A stretch of 64,000 nt of DNA, taken from contig CM055098.1 of the NCBI GenBank assembly GCA_029204225.1, forward strand, positions 19,001,303 through 19,065,302. Direction: 5' to 3'. Within the stretch, counting starts at the first letter, position 1. Each line of letters begins with the position of its first letter. Positions 11,864 through 22,759 of this stretch are shown here, piece after piece. The position numbers and the translations under genes were made by a program. The DNA comes from Diphasiastrum complanatum (lineage: Eukaryota; Streptophyta; Lycopodiopsida; Lycopodiales; Lycopodiaceae). The notes under the pieces were generated by a model. The model was not told the DNA's origin. It did no database searches and saw only the letters and a program-made list of their open reading frames with translations.

Positions 11864-12829
11864 TTGGTTGTGAAATAGCACTCTTTGAGAAATATTCTCT
11901 CTTAGAGGATAACCAAGTTACAGGATTCTCAGTTATGAAAGTGTTGTGTACATATCTGGAATTATCTGTAGAGATATGCTATGTAGTGAATCTTTGTGGG
12001 ATCATAAAGCCTTTTTGTACAAACTTTTAATCCTAGGGATCTACAAAGTATTCTGAGAACTAAGTTTATTTGCATGCATAAACTAGTTGTTGGTACATAG
12101 GCATATTGATGAGAATTGTGTTTAAGACAAATTCTTGCCGGGTTAGTAATTTCTCATTGAGAATTACTTATTGACCTAGAATTGATTTAGAATCAGATTA
12201 AATGTGGTGTTTTGGTACCACACCTAGACATTTAAATATTTTCTAAATCCGATACAGCTAACCGAATCAGAAAATCAACAATATAATCTTACTTATGAAT
12301 ATTGTTGTTGAAATTTATTGCTTAAAAGTCACAACGTCTATGAGTCATTTTGGATTCATTTACTAATGAGTGTGCGTAGAATACACGAGAACTTTTGGGA
12401 CTTATCTCTTCCCGTTGGAAAATATGGAATGCTATCTCAGAAGACTCATGAGAGTTGGATATTTGTTGTTTGCCAAAAGTTAGAACTTCACGTAATGTGG
12501 TTCCGATGAATCTTAAGTTATTCTAGATTAGAACTTAAAAGGAAAATCTAGACGTATTCTAGATTGGAACCCTAACTTTGGAATGACAATTTGGTCCATG
12601 TCTAAAGTTAGGGTATTCTTGTGATTACAATCCTTTTATTGACACCGTGTGTGAGTTGGAAAAGTCTGAAACTTTTCAAATGGAAAGGACTTTTTGGAAC
12701 AATTCATGTGTCATTTAAGAATTGTAATGCACTGTTATGGTAGGATATGGACTTGGGAATCTGAAAACTTGAGAATGGCAAATCATAACTCAGATTCTAG
12801 GATATGCCTAAACCATATAAGTGGATAGT
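11864..12829 (+). other. Probable internal remnant of the Gypsy element, no coding motif
   Basis: This lies between the Gypsy 5' LTR and the Copia-1 insertion point. There are no recognisable protein motifs, and the PBS expected after the LTR is not intact. Confidence 0.4.
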
Positions 12830-12834
12830 ATTCT

Positions 12835-13978
12835 TGTTGGATTTATCTCCTCTACTCTCCTAAATCTCATTTTAATCTGCCTCCATTCATGCTACATTTT
12901 TACTCACGTTGTCGCGCAGTCTGCATATTTACATGTAAATTCTCACAGGCGAAGAAAAGATGAAAGAATCGTGACACTGTGTTTTTACACGTGTTTTGTG
13001 ACAAGCAAAAAAGATGACACTGCCTTACAAAAATGCCAAAGGTGCCCTAGGAAGCAAAGGCACCCTGTAAATCAAATCCTAAGGCATTTCGTCAGAGTGA
13101 CACATTTTTCAAATCTTCACCAACGTTCACTTCAGCATAGGCTGACGTCGCACCCTTTTCACACTCACTCCATGCAACTATGCTAACAGACTTGACAACG
13201 ACTGCAGCCACCCACAATCTCCTATAGACATCACATCCACTTTGTACTTTCTTCATCTGCACACCTGTAACGTTGTGTATATATACTGAATACCATTTGC
13301 GTATTCAGATTGATATCTTGATTAAGAGATTGAAGATCAAGTGTGTGTAACATAATAGCATCAGAAGCTTATCAGAGATAGACGAAGTAGATGCCTTGTG
13401 CATTGATTTTTATTTATTAGTAACAGGTTCATTCCTCTTACAGATCGAATTAGCTTTGTAAAGCACGCGGTTTCTCCGCTATTGTCTTGTGCTCTACCAC
13501 ATTATTGACATGTATATTTTGTGTCAATATTGCTACGCTTTTCTTCATTCTGTCTGACTTTTCTAGTTGCTCAATCTGGTAATCCATTTTAGCGAGTTAA
13601 TATTAGTCTAGTTGTTGACGACTAATATTTAGTCTTGCCTTTCACGAATCATTCGCGACTGATTATCAGTCGAGCTCAGTCTAGCTTTTCGTGAATCATT
13701 CGCAACAGATAATTTGTCTAGCTGTTCGCAACAAATTATTCTTCTGGTGTCTTATTAACATTTGGCTACGTAATCAAAATGACCGTAATTTCTATCACTA
13801 GCATTTTGTTCGTTTCTGATAGGCATAGTCATGCATAAGAAAAGAGTCATATAGCCCATTCCGTTGCGCACGAACACTTTCTGTTCGAGTTCGTTTCTCG
13901 TTCGTTTCTTTTTCGTGTTCATCTTCTTTTCCAGCTATTTTCGTTTCTCACACACGACACACCCTCTTTCTCTCAACA
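12835..13978 (+). repeat. Copia-1 5' LTR (1144 bp)
   Basis: Direct repeat of 19795-20984. It includes a structured patch at about 13600-13760 where CACGAATCATTCGC-type and ACTAATATT/AATATTAGT-type words repeat in both orientations. It ends immediately before the primer-binding site. Confidence 0.9.
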
Positions 13979-13990
13979 TGGTATCAGAGC
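13979..13990 (+). other. Copia-1 primer-binding site (initiator-Met tRNA)
   Basis: TGGTATCAGAGC directly abuts the CAACA end of the 5' LTR. Confidence 0.9.
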
Positions 13991-14132
13991 TATTTTCGTA
14001 GCCTGATAAGCTTCCACGGTACAAGACTCTATTAGCCGATAGAGTAATTGTCTTCTTGTTCTGTAATTCTATATCATATTTTCATACTTAAGTCACTAGT
14101 AGTTTTTCCTATCACTTAGACTAATCTTCCAC

Positions 14133-14720
14133 ATGGATTCCCAAGGGAAAGCCAATCCCATCATGGACAAGCTTGATGGAGCCAATTACCATCTGTGGAA
14201 ATTTAAGATGAAAATTGTACTAATGGCTAAAGAATTGTATGACGTTGTTACAGGTGCAGAAGGGAAACCCGAAGCAGATGACGCAGCAATCACCAGATGG
14301 AGGCTGAAGGATGGAAAGGCTTTCGTGCTGATCATCCTCAACGTCACGGATACCCAGATCGGCCATGTATCCGAGGCTCAGACATCGAAAGAAGTCTGGG
14401 ACATCTTGAGCACACTATACGAAGTGTGAGATATAGCTTCCAAGCTACATCTCAGGAAGAAATTTTACTCCCTCAAGATGGCGAATGGTGATTCCTTGTA
14501 GAATCACATCAATCGATTCAAGAACCTGCTAAGTCAAATGGCCACTATCGGATCTGTCATAGATGATCAAGACACAGTGATGCAACTGCTTACAAGCATG
14601 CCAAACTCATACGACAGCTGGGTGATGATCATCACGACTCATCCAGAACTGACTCTTTCGAGAGTCATTACAATGTTGTTGTAGGAAGACACGCGGAGGA
14701 ACGAAGCCTCAAGTTCCTCA
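14133..14720 (+). pseudogene. Copia-1 Gag, frameshifted
   Basis: The first 98 residues read MDKLDGANYHLWKFKMKIVL, the typical N-terminus of plant Copia Gag (N-Y-x-x-W-K), and continue to AQTSKEVWDILSTLYEV, where a stop ends the frame at 14429. Gag-like sequence goes on in other frames to about 14720 (for example SMPNSYDSWVMIITT). The polyprotein is broken by stops and frameshifts and is not functional. Confidence 0.8.
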
Positions 14721-14945
14721 GCTAATTCTCACGTCTTATACACCAACAAGAGCATGACTAAGCAAAAGAAGAAGAAAGGCCCGAAGCAATCAAAGCCAAG
14801 ACCAGAAACCAGCACAGCACAAAGAACAGTCGAATCCGCAGACAAAGAAGAAGCTGTTTTGTAGATACTACAAGCGAAACAACCACGAAATTCAAGACAG
14901 TCGGATACTTCAATCAAAGACAATAGCAAGGGACAGTCGAATCAA

Positions 14946-15395
14946 GTGGCAAATGCAGCTGCAGAAGCTCTACAGCCTATCCAAGAAACGGATCATGATG
15001 CCTTCATGACCAGCCATCAAGGAGCATCCGACGAAAGTTCTTGGTTCCTAGATTCTGGAGCCACTCATCACATGACTAGTCTCATTGGCTGTTTCGAGTC
15101 CTATACACCTTACAGTACCCAGAAATATGTTCACCTTGGTGACAATAGCACACAAGCTATTAAAGGTGAAAGTGTTGTAAGATTAAGCTTTGCAAATGAT
15201 CAGTCTAAGCTTCTCTCTGAAGTCCTGTATGTACCAAATTTATCTATGAGTCTGCTCTCTGTAAGCAAAATCACAGATCTAGGACATAGAGTAGAATTCG
15301 AATGTGATCAGTGCAAAGTAGTTGATAGGACAGGCAAGATTCTAGCTTTTACAAGTAAAGGTGAGAAAGTCGTCCAAATCCAAGGTAGAGCCTCC
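14946..15395 (+). pseudogene. Copia-1 aspartic protease and pre-integrase region
   Basis: SSWFLDSGATHHMTS at about residues 32-46 of this frame is the Copia protease active site (D-S-G-A). It is followed by VLYVPNLSMSLLSVSKI, the usual conserved downstream block, and VVDRTGKILAFTSKGEKV. The expected GAG-pre-integrase domain (HxxxGH) is missing: the frame instead runs into low-complexity CCTCCAAG/CCTGCAAG repeats and then the nested element. Confidence 0.85.
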
Positions 15396-15567
15396 AAATG
15401 TCCTCCAAGGAACCTGCAAGCTTCAAGATGCTCCCCAACTCCAAGCTAGGATGCCTCCACCTGCAAGTAAGGATCTGCAAGCCTCCAAGGACCTCTCCTC
15501 CACCTGTGTCCCTACTCTTTAAACACAAAGATAGATAACAAGATAGCCTCAACTATTCACCACCCTA
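15396..15567. repeat. Low-complexity CCTCCAAG/CCTGCAAG repeats at the nested-element junction
   Basis: Imperfect copies of CCTCCAAG and CCTGCAAG fill about 15395-15510. They lie between the Copia-1 protease and the start of the inner LTR, and belong clearly to neither. Confidence 0.5.
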
Positions 15568-16397
15568 TGAAAAATGCAAAAATAACTTGGTATAGGCCAA
15601 AAATCTTGTATATAGATAAACACACATGTGTGGAGCCTGTTCCCACGTGTGAAAATAGTGTACTTGTCATGTACCATAATCATATAGGTTGTACATATGA
15701 TTTAATTCAAGTTCTAGTGGCTAAAAAGGCCAAAAACTAGTTTTCTAGATATATGACACATGGCATCAATCTATTGATTACATGAGCCAAATATTTTGGT
15801 TAGGTGTCATATCGCATGTGTAGAGGATAGCTCACACGTGTGGAATAAGCTGAAGTAGGCTAATTTTGAATTCTAGAAGATTTCCAAGTAGATCTCCATA
15901 TAGAAGGAAAATGGACCAAAAGTGCTCAAAATAGAAGGTTGTGTCCAAGTGTCAGTTTTGCATGATGAATCATCATATGACAAAGCACCTTCACACATGT
16001 GGGATCAGAGGGATGATCAATACCACGAGCTCCCACTTATTGTATATATAGAGCCACGTTTGGCCATAATCATTGTGAGACACCAATCTTGATTTTGGAA
16101 GCAATTTTGAGTGATTCTCTCCATTTGTCTACATTTGTTTTGATTGTTTTGAAGTTCTATCAATGTGTACTTGATTTTCAGGTTGGAGTCCATACTCAGA
16201 CAGTGTTTCACACGTGTGAAACCATAAAGTACACTTACCTTCAATTAATGATTGTTCTTGTTAGGATTTTGTGTCTAGAATTGATCTAGATTGATCTTAA
16301 TCTGAAGTAGATTGATAGATCAAGTAATCTGACAACCAATCCCTCTTGAGGATCAGATTAGGATCCACTCTTGGTCCTTTTTGTACTTTTTTGCACA
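15568..16397 (+). repeat. 5' LTR of the element nested in Copia-1 (left edge uncertain)
   Basis: The right edge is clear: TTGCACA at 16391-16397 is followed at once by TGGTATCAGAGCC. The left edge is estimated from a weak resemblance to the TR-GAG1 LTR start (TGAAAAATG...TAGGCCAAAAAT versus TGTGAAAATTG...TAGGCCAAAAT). The LTR carries several CACACGTGTG-type palindromes, including the perfect TTCACACGTGTGAA at 16207-16220. No matching 3' LTR is seen at the other end. Confidence 0.55.
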
Positions 16398-18330
16398 TGG
16401 TATCAGAGCCTAGTACAAGAGGTTATGTTGAAATTGATAGGTTAATCCAAACCAAAGCCAAAATTAGCAGTTTTTGGAAAACTAGTCAAATTTTGTGTAG
16501 CGAGTTGGATTTGATAGCTATCCTCAAAATGTTTGGTCCAAATCTTGTTGAGGACTGTAGGAACCCTTCTAGATTATTGAAGATGTTCAAATCTAGTCTC
16601 TTGAAAGTCACAAATTACATTTGTAGAATCATATCACAGGTTTTTATTCACATGGCATCAATAGGTGGCATCCTATTGAAGGAAAGAAAGGATCCTGAGT
16701 GCAACCTTTGTGGCAAGGGAGGATATTTAGATGCTACAAAAAGAAGACTAGTCCATCCAAGGAGAACCAAAGCAAGGGGACCAAGGTGAAGGATGGAGCT
16801 TCAAGTTCAAAATGCAAATACAAGAAGGACAAGTCCAAGGAAAGGTGTTTCCTTTGTGGAAAGGTGAATGAGGCTTGGAGTCTCACAAGGACTTGCAAGA
16901 TTTGTCTTCAAGAGTCCATCACAACACATGTCAAATCTTTTAAAATTTTTCATTTGGAAGTGCATTGTTTGGTTCAAGATGCAAAGATAGATGTCACTTT
17001 CATGAAAGTAACTTGGATTTATTTTATGTCCTTGGAAAGTATTTTGCTTGGAACTTTAGATAAGTTCAAACTTATTGTTATTATCCAAGAGAAATCAATC
17101 AAGAATAAGGAGCAATCACAAAATGAAAATAGTTTCATTTATTTTGTATCTCAAAGGTGGATTAAGGCAATACTAGTTGAGTGTGATGCCTTAAAAGATA
17201 GCAAAATATGTTTTCCTTGTAAGCTTACATTAGTTATGAAGTCAAGGAAATGGAAATATCTTCATAATGTAGGATCTTTTGGTTTCAATAAGATCATGAA
17301 TGATGTGTTCATTCATAAAGATGAAAATTGTATGTTTTCAATCCTAAAGGCAAGTTGAAAACTTCTTATGAGAATAAGTGAAGCATCCAAAGTGGACACT
17401 TATATGCATAAGCAAGTAGTTAGCCTTATTGAGATGGAGATACCTTTTGATTTCAATATTGGAAAAATCATGCCAAGTTGTGGTGATTTTGGGACTTATG
17501 TTTCTAGCATAAATAATATTGATAATCATAGGGAGTGCATATTGAATGGTCATACTTGTTGTGATCATTATGAGACATTGAGGTCTCGGATTTCCATCAA
17601 AAAGGAGCACCATGAAGAGGATCTTAAGGAGTCATCTCAAGGTTCAAATGTGCCAAGGATTGAGGAGGAGATTCCTTCTCGAGGTTCAAGTGTGCCAAGG
17701 ATTGAGGAGGAGAGACCTTCTCAAATTGTGATTCCAAAAAGAAACTCAAGAAATATGGTTGAGTCCATGTGGCTCACATTTCAAGGGAAAGAGGAGCATA
17801 TCTCATGTGGTATACATCTCATACTTACTTCCATTTGATAAATCAATTTGCTTTAGTGAGATCATTGCATCTCCAAATTGGAGTAAAACCATACTAGTTG
17901 AGTATGAAGTCTCTCTTGAGAACAGAGATGATGTTCTTAAAAGGTTGAAATTGATTTTAAATCAAATGGAAAGCAAATGGTTATTTCATCAAATGTATGC
18001 TCTTGAGTCATGTAAGAGCAAAAGTGATTTGTTCACTCATAGTTTGAAAATTTGTATTGAGGCAAATTGTAAACTCTTTATGAGAGTAAGTGAATCATCT
18101 TCTAAAGACACTTATCTCCATAATAAAGTATTTAGCCTCATTGGATCTGAGATTAGCATGATAAACAAGCATGAAGATATGATGCAAACACTTTGTTATT
18201 ATAGCATGCATAGTCTTGCCAATTTGGATAAGTCTAATTCTCTAGATCATGGTAACATGATGTTAGATCTTTGTGATCCTAATAAGTCAAGAAGTCTTTA
18301 TTTTCTCAAGGAGGAGCATGCACATGATCA
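16398..18330 (+). mobile_element. Nested non-autonomous Copia-like segment, 3' LTR missing
   Basis: A PBS (TGGTATCAGAGCC, 16398) is followed by degraded coding sequence with Gag-type cysteine clusters (CNLCGKGG near 16700; CFLCGKVN near 16850). Then come reading frames at 16699-17358, 17368-17838 and the first 190 residues of 17759-18739 that match no protease, integrase or RT motif. The content resembles the second region of TR-GAG1, for example S-E-A-S/K...DTYMH near 17380 against NSEASYMDT in TR-GAG1. The segment has no 3' LTR and fuses in frame with Copia-1 integrase near 18330, so it was truncated, probably by recombination. Confidence 0.55.
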
Positions 18331-18739
18331 GCATATAGCTAGAGGATTGTTAGACGTTGTACATTCAGACATTTGTGGCCCGATGAAAAATCCTTCGCTG
18401 AAGGATGCCAAGTATTTTATAACTTTTATTGATGAATTTCCCAGAAGGACTATGGTGTATTTTATTAAGAAGAAATCAGAAGCCTTCAACTACTTCAAAA
18501 TCTTCAAGGAGCATGCAGAAAAAGAGACTGGACGGACGATCAAGGCTCTGGGGTCAGACAACGTTGGAGAATATATCTCTATTGAGTTTAAGGGATACTA
18601 CCACAGCCAAGGCATTGAGCAGCAATTCATCACTCCTTACAGTCCTCAGTCTAATGGCTTAGCCGAGAGGAAGAACCATACCCTGGTTGAATCAACCAAA
18701 TGTACGCTAGCGCATGCATCGCTGCCCAAGAGATTCTAG
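17759..18739 (+). pseudogene. Chimeric frame: nested-segment tail joined to Copia-1 integrase core
   Basis: Of 326 residues, the first ~190 belong to the nested segment, with no recognised domain. The rest is Copia integrase: LLDVVHSDICGPM, YFITFIDEFPRR, SDNVGEY and FITPYSPQSNGLAERKN. This keeps the D-D-35-E region (the Asp of HSD, the Asp of SDN, the Glu of AERKN). A stop after LPKRF interrupts the polyprotein. Integrase then continues in frame from the next codon. The seamless fusion near 18330 suggests recombination, not simple insertion. Confidence 0.75.
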
Positions 18740-19180
18740 GCTGAAGTTGTCTCCACTGCAGCTTACATCCAGATTAGATGTTCGATCAAGGCCCTCTTAG
18801 GCAAGACACCCCACGAGGTGCGGACAGGCTCTAAGCCTTCTATGAAGAACCTAAGAGCATTTGGGTGCGTTACCTACGCGCAGATCCCAAAAGACACGAG
18901 GAAGAAATTGGACTTCCAAGCTCTCAAGACCATTCTAATTGGATATACTTCATCTAATAATACATACAAGCTGTATGATCCTAATACCCAGCAAATCTTG
19001 TATAGTCGGGATACAATCTTTATTGAGGATCAGTTCGTCGACCTCAAAGGCAAGGATATTGCTCCAGAAGAACCTTCATCACCTGCCATTGACACGACAG
19101 TTCGAGCTTCTGGCTTAGGCGTGTCTATTGTCGACCCACTTCGTGACAGCGAATCAGACGAAGATGTTGCTACTACCTAG
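18740..19180 (+). pseudogene. Copia-1 integrase C-terminal region
   Basis: It reads TPHEVRTGSKPSMKNLRAFG, then CVTYAQIPKDTRKKLD, then ILIGYTSSNNTYKLYDP and SRDTIFIED. These are the standard Copia blocks after the integrase core, ending near the acidic linker before RT. Directly downstream, PPKRSSRVRTQPTRYTPD (in another frame) is the usual linker to RT, but RT itself is absent. Confidence 0.85.
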
Positions 19181-19319
19181 CAACAACTCCCAGGAGTGGT
19201 TCATCAGTTAAATCCTCCCAAAAGGTCAAGCCGAGTGCGCACACAGCCCACAAGGTATACTCCTGACTCTGCCTGTCTCTTGATACAGGAAGTGGGTATT
19301 CTGATGCAAGCTGAGAAGG

Positions 19320-19773
19320 AGATGTAGATAATCATAAGTCCACATCTGGATTTACATTCTTTTTCAACGACGGTCCTATCTCATGGAACGGTCATAAGCA
19401 AACCTTTATCGCACTTTCTTCTACAGAAGAAGAATACATTATTGCTTCTCAATTTATTAAGGAAGCGTTTTGGTTGAGAAATTTACTATCAGACGTTAAT
19501 CTGTATCAGTACAGCCCTACAATTTTATTCTGTGATAATCAGAGTGCTATTGCCTTATGGGCCAACCCTAGATTTCATTTTAGGAGTAAGCACATTGAAA
19601 TCAGATATCACTACATCAAGGGCAAGGTTCTCAACAAGGAGGTAAATTTAATGTACTGCAGAACGCGGGACATGGTTGCAGATATATTCATGAAAGCATT
19701 AAGTGTTAATGCACACAACAAATTTTGTGCATTGCTTAGTCTGAAGATCAAGGCATTCACGGATCCAGATTGA
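19320..19773 (+). pseudogene. Copia-1 RNase H
   Basis: KSTSGFTFFFNDGPISW, then ALSSTEEEYI and FCDNQSAIALWANPRFHFRS, with KHIEIRYHYIKG, are the signature blocks of Copia RNase H, including the catalytic acidic residues. The preceding reverse transcriptase is missing: about 1.2-1.4 kb expected between the linker at ~19290 and RNase H at ~19320 has been deleted. The frame ends at 19773, next to the G21 polypurine tract. Confidence 0.88.
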
Positions 19774-19794
19774 GGGGGGGGGGGGGGGGGGGGG
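19774..19794 (+). other. Copia-1 polypurine tract, 21 consecutive G
   Basis: Plant Copia polypurine tracts are usually mixed A/G. Here it is a pure G run directly before the 3' LTR (TATTGG at 19795). Confidence 0.8.
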
Positions 19795-20984
19795 TATTGG
19801 ATTTATCTCCTCTACTCTCCTAAATCCCATTTAAATCTCCCTCCATTCATGCTGCATTTTTATTCACGTTGTTGTGCAGTCTGTATATTTACATGTAAAT
19901 TCTCACAAGCAAAGAAAAGGCTAAAGAATCGTGACACTGTGTCTTTACACGTGTTTTGTGACAGGCGAAAAAGGTGACACTACCTTACAAAAATGCCAAA
20001 GGTGCCCTAGGAAGCAAAGGCACCTTGTAAATCAAATCCTAAGGCATTTCGTCAGAGTGATGCATTTTTCGTATCTTCACCAACGTTCACTTCAGCATAG
20101 GCTGACATCGCACCCTTTTCACGCTCACTCCATGCAATTGCGCTAATAGACTTGACAACTACTACAGCCACCCACGATCTCCTATAGACAGCACATCCAC
20201 TTTGTACTTTCTTCATCTGCACACCTGTAACATTGTGTACATATACTGAATACCATTTGCGTATATAGATTGATATCTTGATTAAGAGATTGAAGATCAA
20301 GTGTGTGTAACATAATAGCATCAGAAGCTTGTCAGAGATAGACGAAGTAGATGCCTTGTGCATTGATTCTTTATTTGTCAGTAATAGGTTCATTTCTCTT
20401 GCAGATTGAATTAGCTTTGTAGAACACGCAGTTTCATCCACTATTGTCTTGTGCTCTACCGCATTATTGACATGTATATTTTGTTATACTTAATCTGATA
20501 ACAGTTCTTTTGTTCTGCATTCAACTTTGTATCAATATTGCTACGCTTTTCTTCATTCTGTCTGACTTTTCTAGTTGCTCAATCTGGTAATCTGTTTTAG
20601 CGAGTTAATATTCTAGTTGTTGACAACTAATATTTAGTCTTGCCTTTCACGAATCATTCGCGATTGATTATCAGTTGAGCTCAGTCTAGCTTTTTGTGAA
20701 TCATTCGCGATAGATAATTTGTCTAGTTATTCACGACAAATTATTCTTTTGATGTCTTATTAACATTTGGCTACGTAATCAAAATGACCATGATTTCTAT
20801 CACTAACATTTTGTTTGTTTCTGATAGGCGTAGTCATGCTTAGGGAAAGAGTCATATAGCCCATTCTGGCTGCGCACGAACGCTTTTCGTTCGAGTTCGT
20901 TTTTCGTTCGCTTCTTTTTCATGTTCATCTTCTTTTCGAACTATTTTCGTTTCTCACACATGACACACCCTCTTTCTCCCAACA
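19795..20984 (+). repeat. Copia-1 3' LTR (1190 bp)
   Basis: Direct repeat of 12835-13978 with many transitions and an additional segment near 20484-20530. The first dinucleotide is TA where the 5' LTR has TG. Confidence 0.9.
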
Positions 20985-20989
20985 GTTCT

Positions 20990-22265
20990 TACCCCGGTTA
21001 AATAAACAAGATAGTAGAGTCTTGGTAATGACTGGCCATCTTACCAAATCGACTATGTTTGTTTGGGTAAAAACCAAGTAATCAATAGAGTGTCTGTCTA
21101 GGCTTTACGGATGACCAAAGTGACATTATGAACATTCGCGTTTTAACGTTCACTGATCACTTCTGGTTGGCCGTATTTGCTAAACTAGAGATGACTCTGA
21201 ACTTAAAGTTCTTCTAATCATTGGTGTTTACCTTCTTTTATTGAGTATAGGACAAGAATCCGATAAATTATGATTGACAAATCATAGTTTAGATTCTAGT
21301 AATACTTGATCGTTTAAAAGAAGGATTACTTGCGTGATCAGAAGATTAGTTAAGATATGTATTCATATCTTAACAATTTCCTCGGAGAGGATGTTATCCT
21401 TGATGGAGATTGAGTTATAGTAAGCATTTGGCTACCCGGTCATAGCCCGTTTATGCTTATGTACGGATTTGAGCCTAGGTCACCCATTGCGGTTGAGACT
21501 CGGCAGAAGGTAGTCGATTTCCTACTTGATATGCAGGAAATGCTATGGATTGCTCGTGAGAATGTCTAGTGTACCCAAGATGGGGACTGACATTATGCAA
21601 GCTTGAAAAAGATCACCGAGAGACTTCAAGTGGGGGGTTGGGTATTTTTTTGAGAATCTCGATGGATTCAAGTGTAATGCATACCAGCTAGCATTACTAA
21701 TCGTCCCCTAGATATAGAGGACCGTATAAGATATGCAGGAAATGCTACGGATTGCTCGTGAGAATGTCTAGTGTACCCAAGATGGGGATTGACATTATGC
21801 AAGCCTGAAAAAGATCACCGAGAGACTTCAAGTGGGGGGTTGGATATTTTTTTGAGAATCTCGATGGATTCAAGTGTAATGCATACCAGCTAGCATTACT
21901 AATCGTCCCCTAGATATAGAGGACCGTATAAGATCTTGAAAAGGATCGGATCCTTAGCTTACCAATTTGAACTCCCGGAAGGATCTCAAGTGCATCCCGT
22001 GTTTCACGTAAGTCGTCTCAAGAAGCATCTTGGATTTGGAATCGATTGGACCTATTGGATGAACCATCGGGCGTGTCTCCACTTGAATCCGGAAAGTTCT
22101 TGGAAACAAGAACTAAACGATTGAGAAATCGTATAGCTACCGAACATCTGGTTTGACGCAAGGGATATATGGACGATGACGATTCCTGAGAACAGGATGG
22201 AAGCTTAAGGAAGGTCTTTCCCAACTTTAAGCTCTGAGGACAGAACCTGAATAAAGGGGGAAGAA
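20990..22265 (+). pseudogene. Gypsy chromovirus integrase and chromodomain-type tail, decayed
   Basis: Translated pieces include TGHLTKSTMFVWVKT (integrase core), TRQKVVDFLLDMQEML and IARENV (integrase C-terminal), LAYQFELPEGSQVHPVFHVS with RLKKHLG, and a degraded EIV...W block typical of Gypsy chromodomains. Stops and frameshifts are frequent. A 202-bp stretch is tandemly duplicated (21529-21932). The 3' end, ATAAAGGGGGAAGAA (22251-22265), is a good polypurine tract directly before the LTR at 22266. Copia-1 inserted just upstream, splitting this element from its 5' half. Confidence 0.8.
21529..21932 (+). repeat. Tandem duplication, 2 x 202 bp, in the Gypsy integrase
   Basis: Units 21529-21730 and 21731-21932 are nearly identical (few substitutions by eye). 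They start ATATGCAGGAAATGCTA and end GACCGTATAAG. The unit covers the integrase C-terminal region. Confidence 0.9.
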
Positions 22266-22759
22266 TGTCATGCCCATGACTGGTCTCGGGTAGCATGTCC
22301 ATGCTAGAAACCGGTAGACCGACAACCCGTAAGTTAATTGTGACTATAAGGGATTTGGGGCCCTTATGTGTACATGGTCATAATTAATGGTTGTAGGCCT
22401 AAAACACTTGACGTTGGATTTGTATGGGTCTATCAGTGAGTCATTGGAGAATTGGATGACGTGGCCCAGATAGGTTGCAGAGGTCTCCAGTGAGGTGTCA
22501 TAGTGCACTACTAGGGTACATGGGCCTTGGAGGATATAAGTATGCCTATTGGGTTCTCACTAGTGTATGCTTGATAGCATGACCGGTGGCAGGATGTTGC
22601 CGGTGTGATGCCACACTCTTCTTTGTGATTGATCCATAGCTTAGTGACTAGATCCGTTCGATCTAGGTTTGGTTGGGTTGGTTTGTCCACCATCAGGTTC
22701 CCTTGTGTTGCTTGTGATTGGCATGCTTAGAATAGGATCCTTGGATTGTGGACTTTATA
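22266..22759 (+). repeat. Gypsy chromovirus 3' LTR
   Basis: It begins TGTCATGCCCATGAC directly after a purine tract and ends GGACTTTATA. It matches 11431-11863 but keeps about 56 bp that the 5' copy has lost. Confidence 0.75.

Larger units (their letters stand above)
12835..20984 (+). mobile_element. Copia-1: defective Copia LTR retrotransposon carrying a nested element
   Basis: The 5' LTR is 12835-13978 (TGTTGG...CAACA) and the 3' LTR 19795-20984 (TATTGG...CAACA). The flanking 5-bp duplication is ATTCT (12830-12834) and GTTCT (20985-20989), four of five identical. The PBS TGGTATCAGAGC follows directly at 13979, and a run of 21 G forms the polypurine tract at 19774-19794. The LTRs differ by many substitutions and a roughly 50-bp indel, so the insertion is old. 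The coding region keeps parts of Gag, protease, integrase and RNase H, but RT is deleted around 19300-19320 and an unrelated segment (about 15.57-18.33 kb) interrupts it. The element sits inside a Gypsy chromovirus. Confidence 0.9.
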
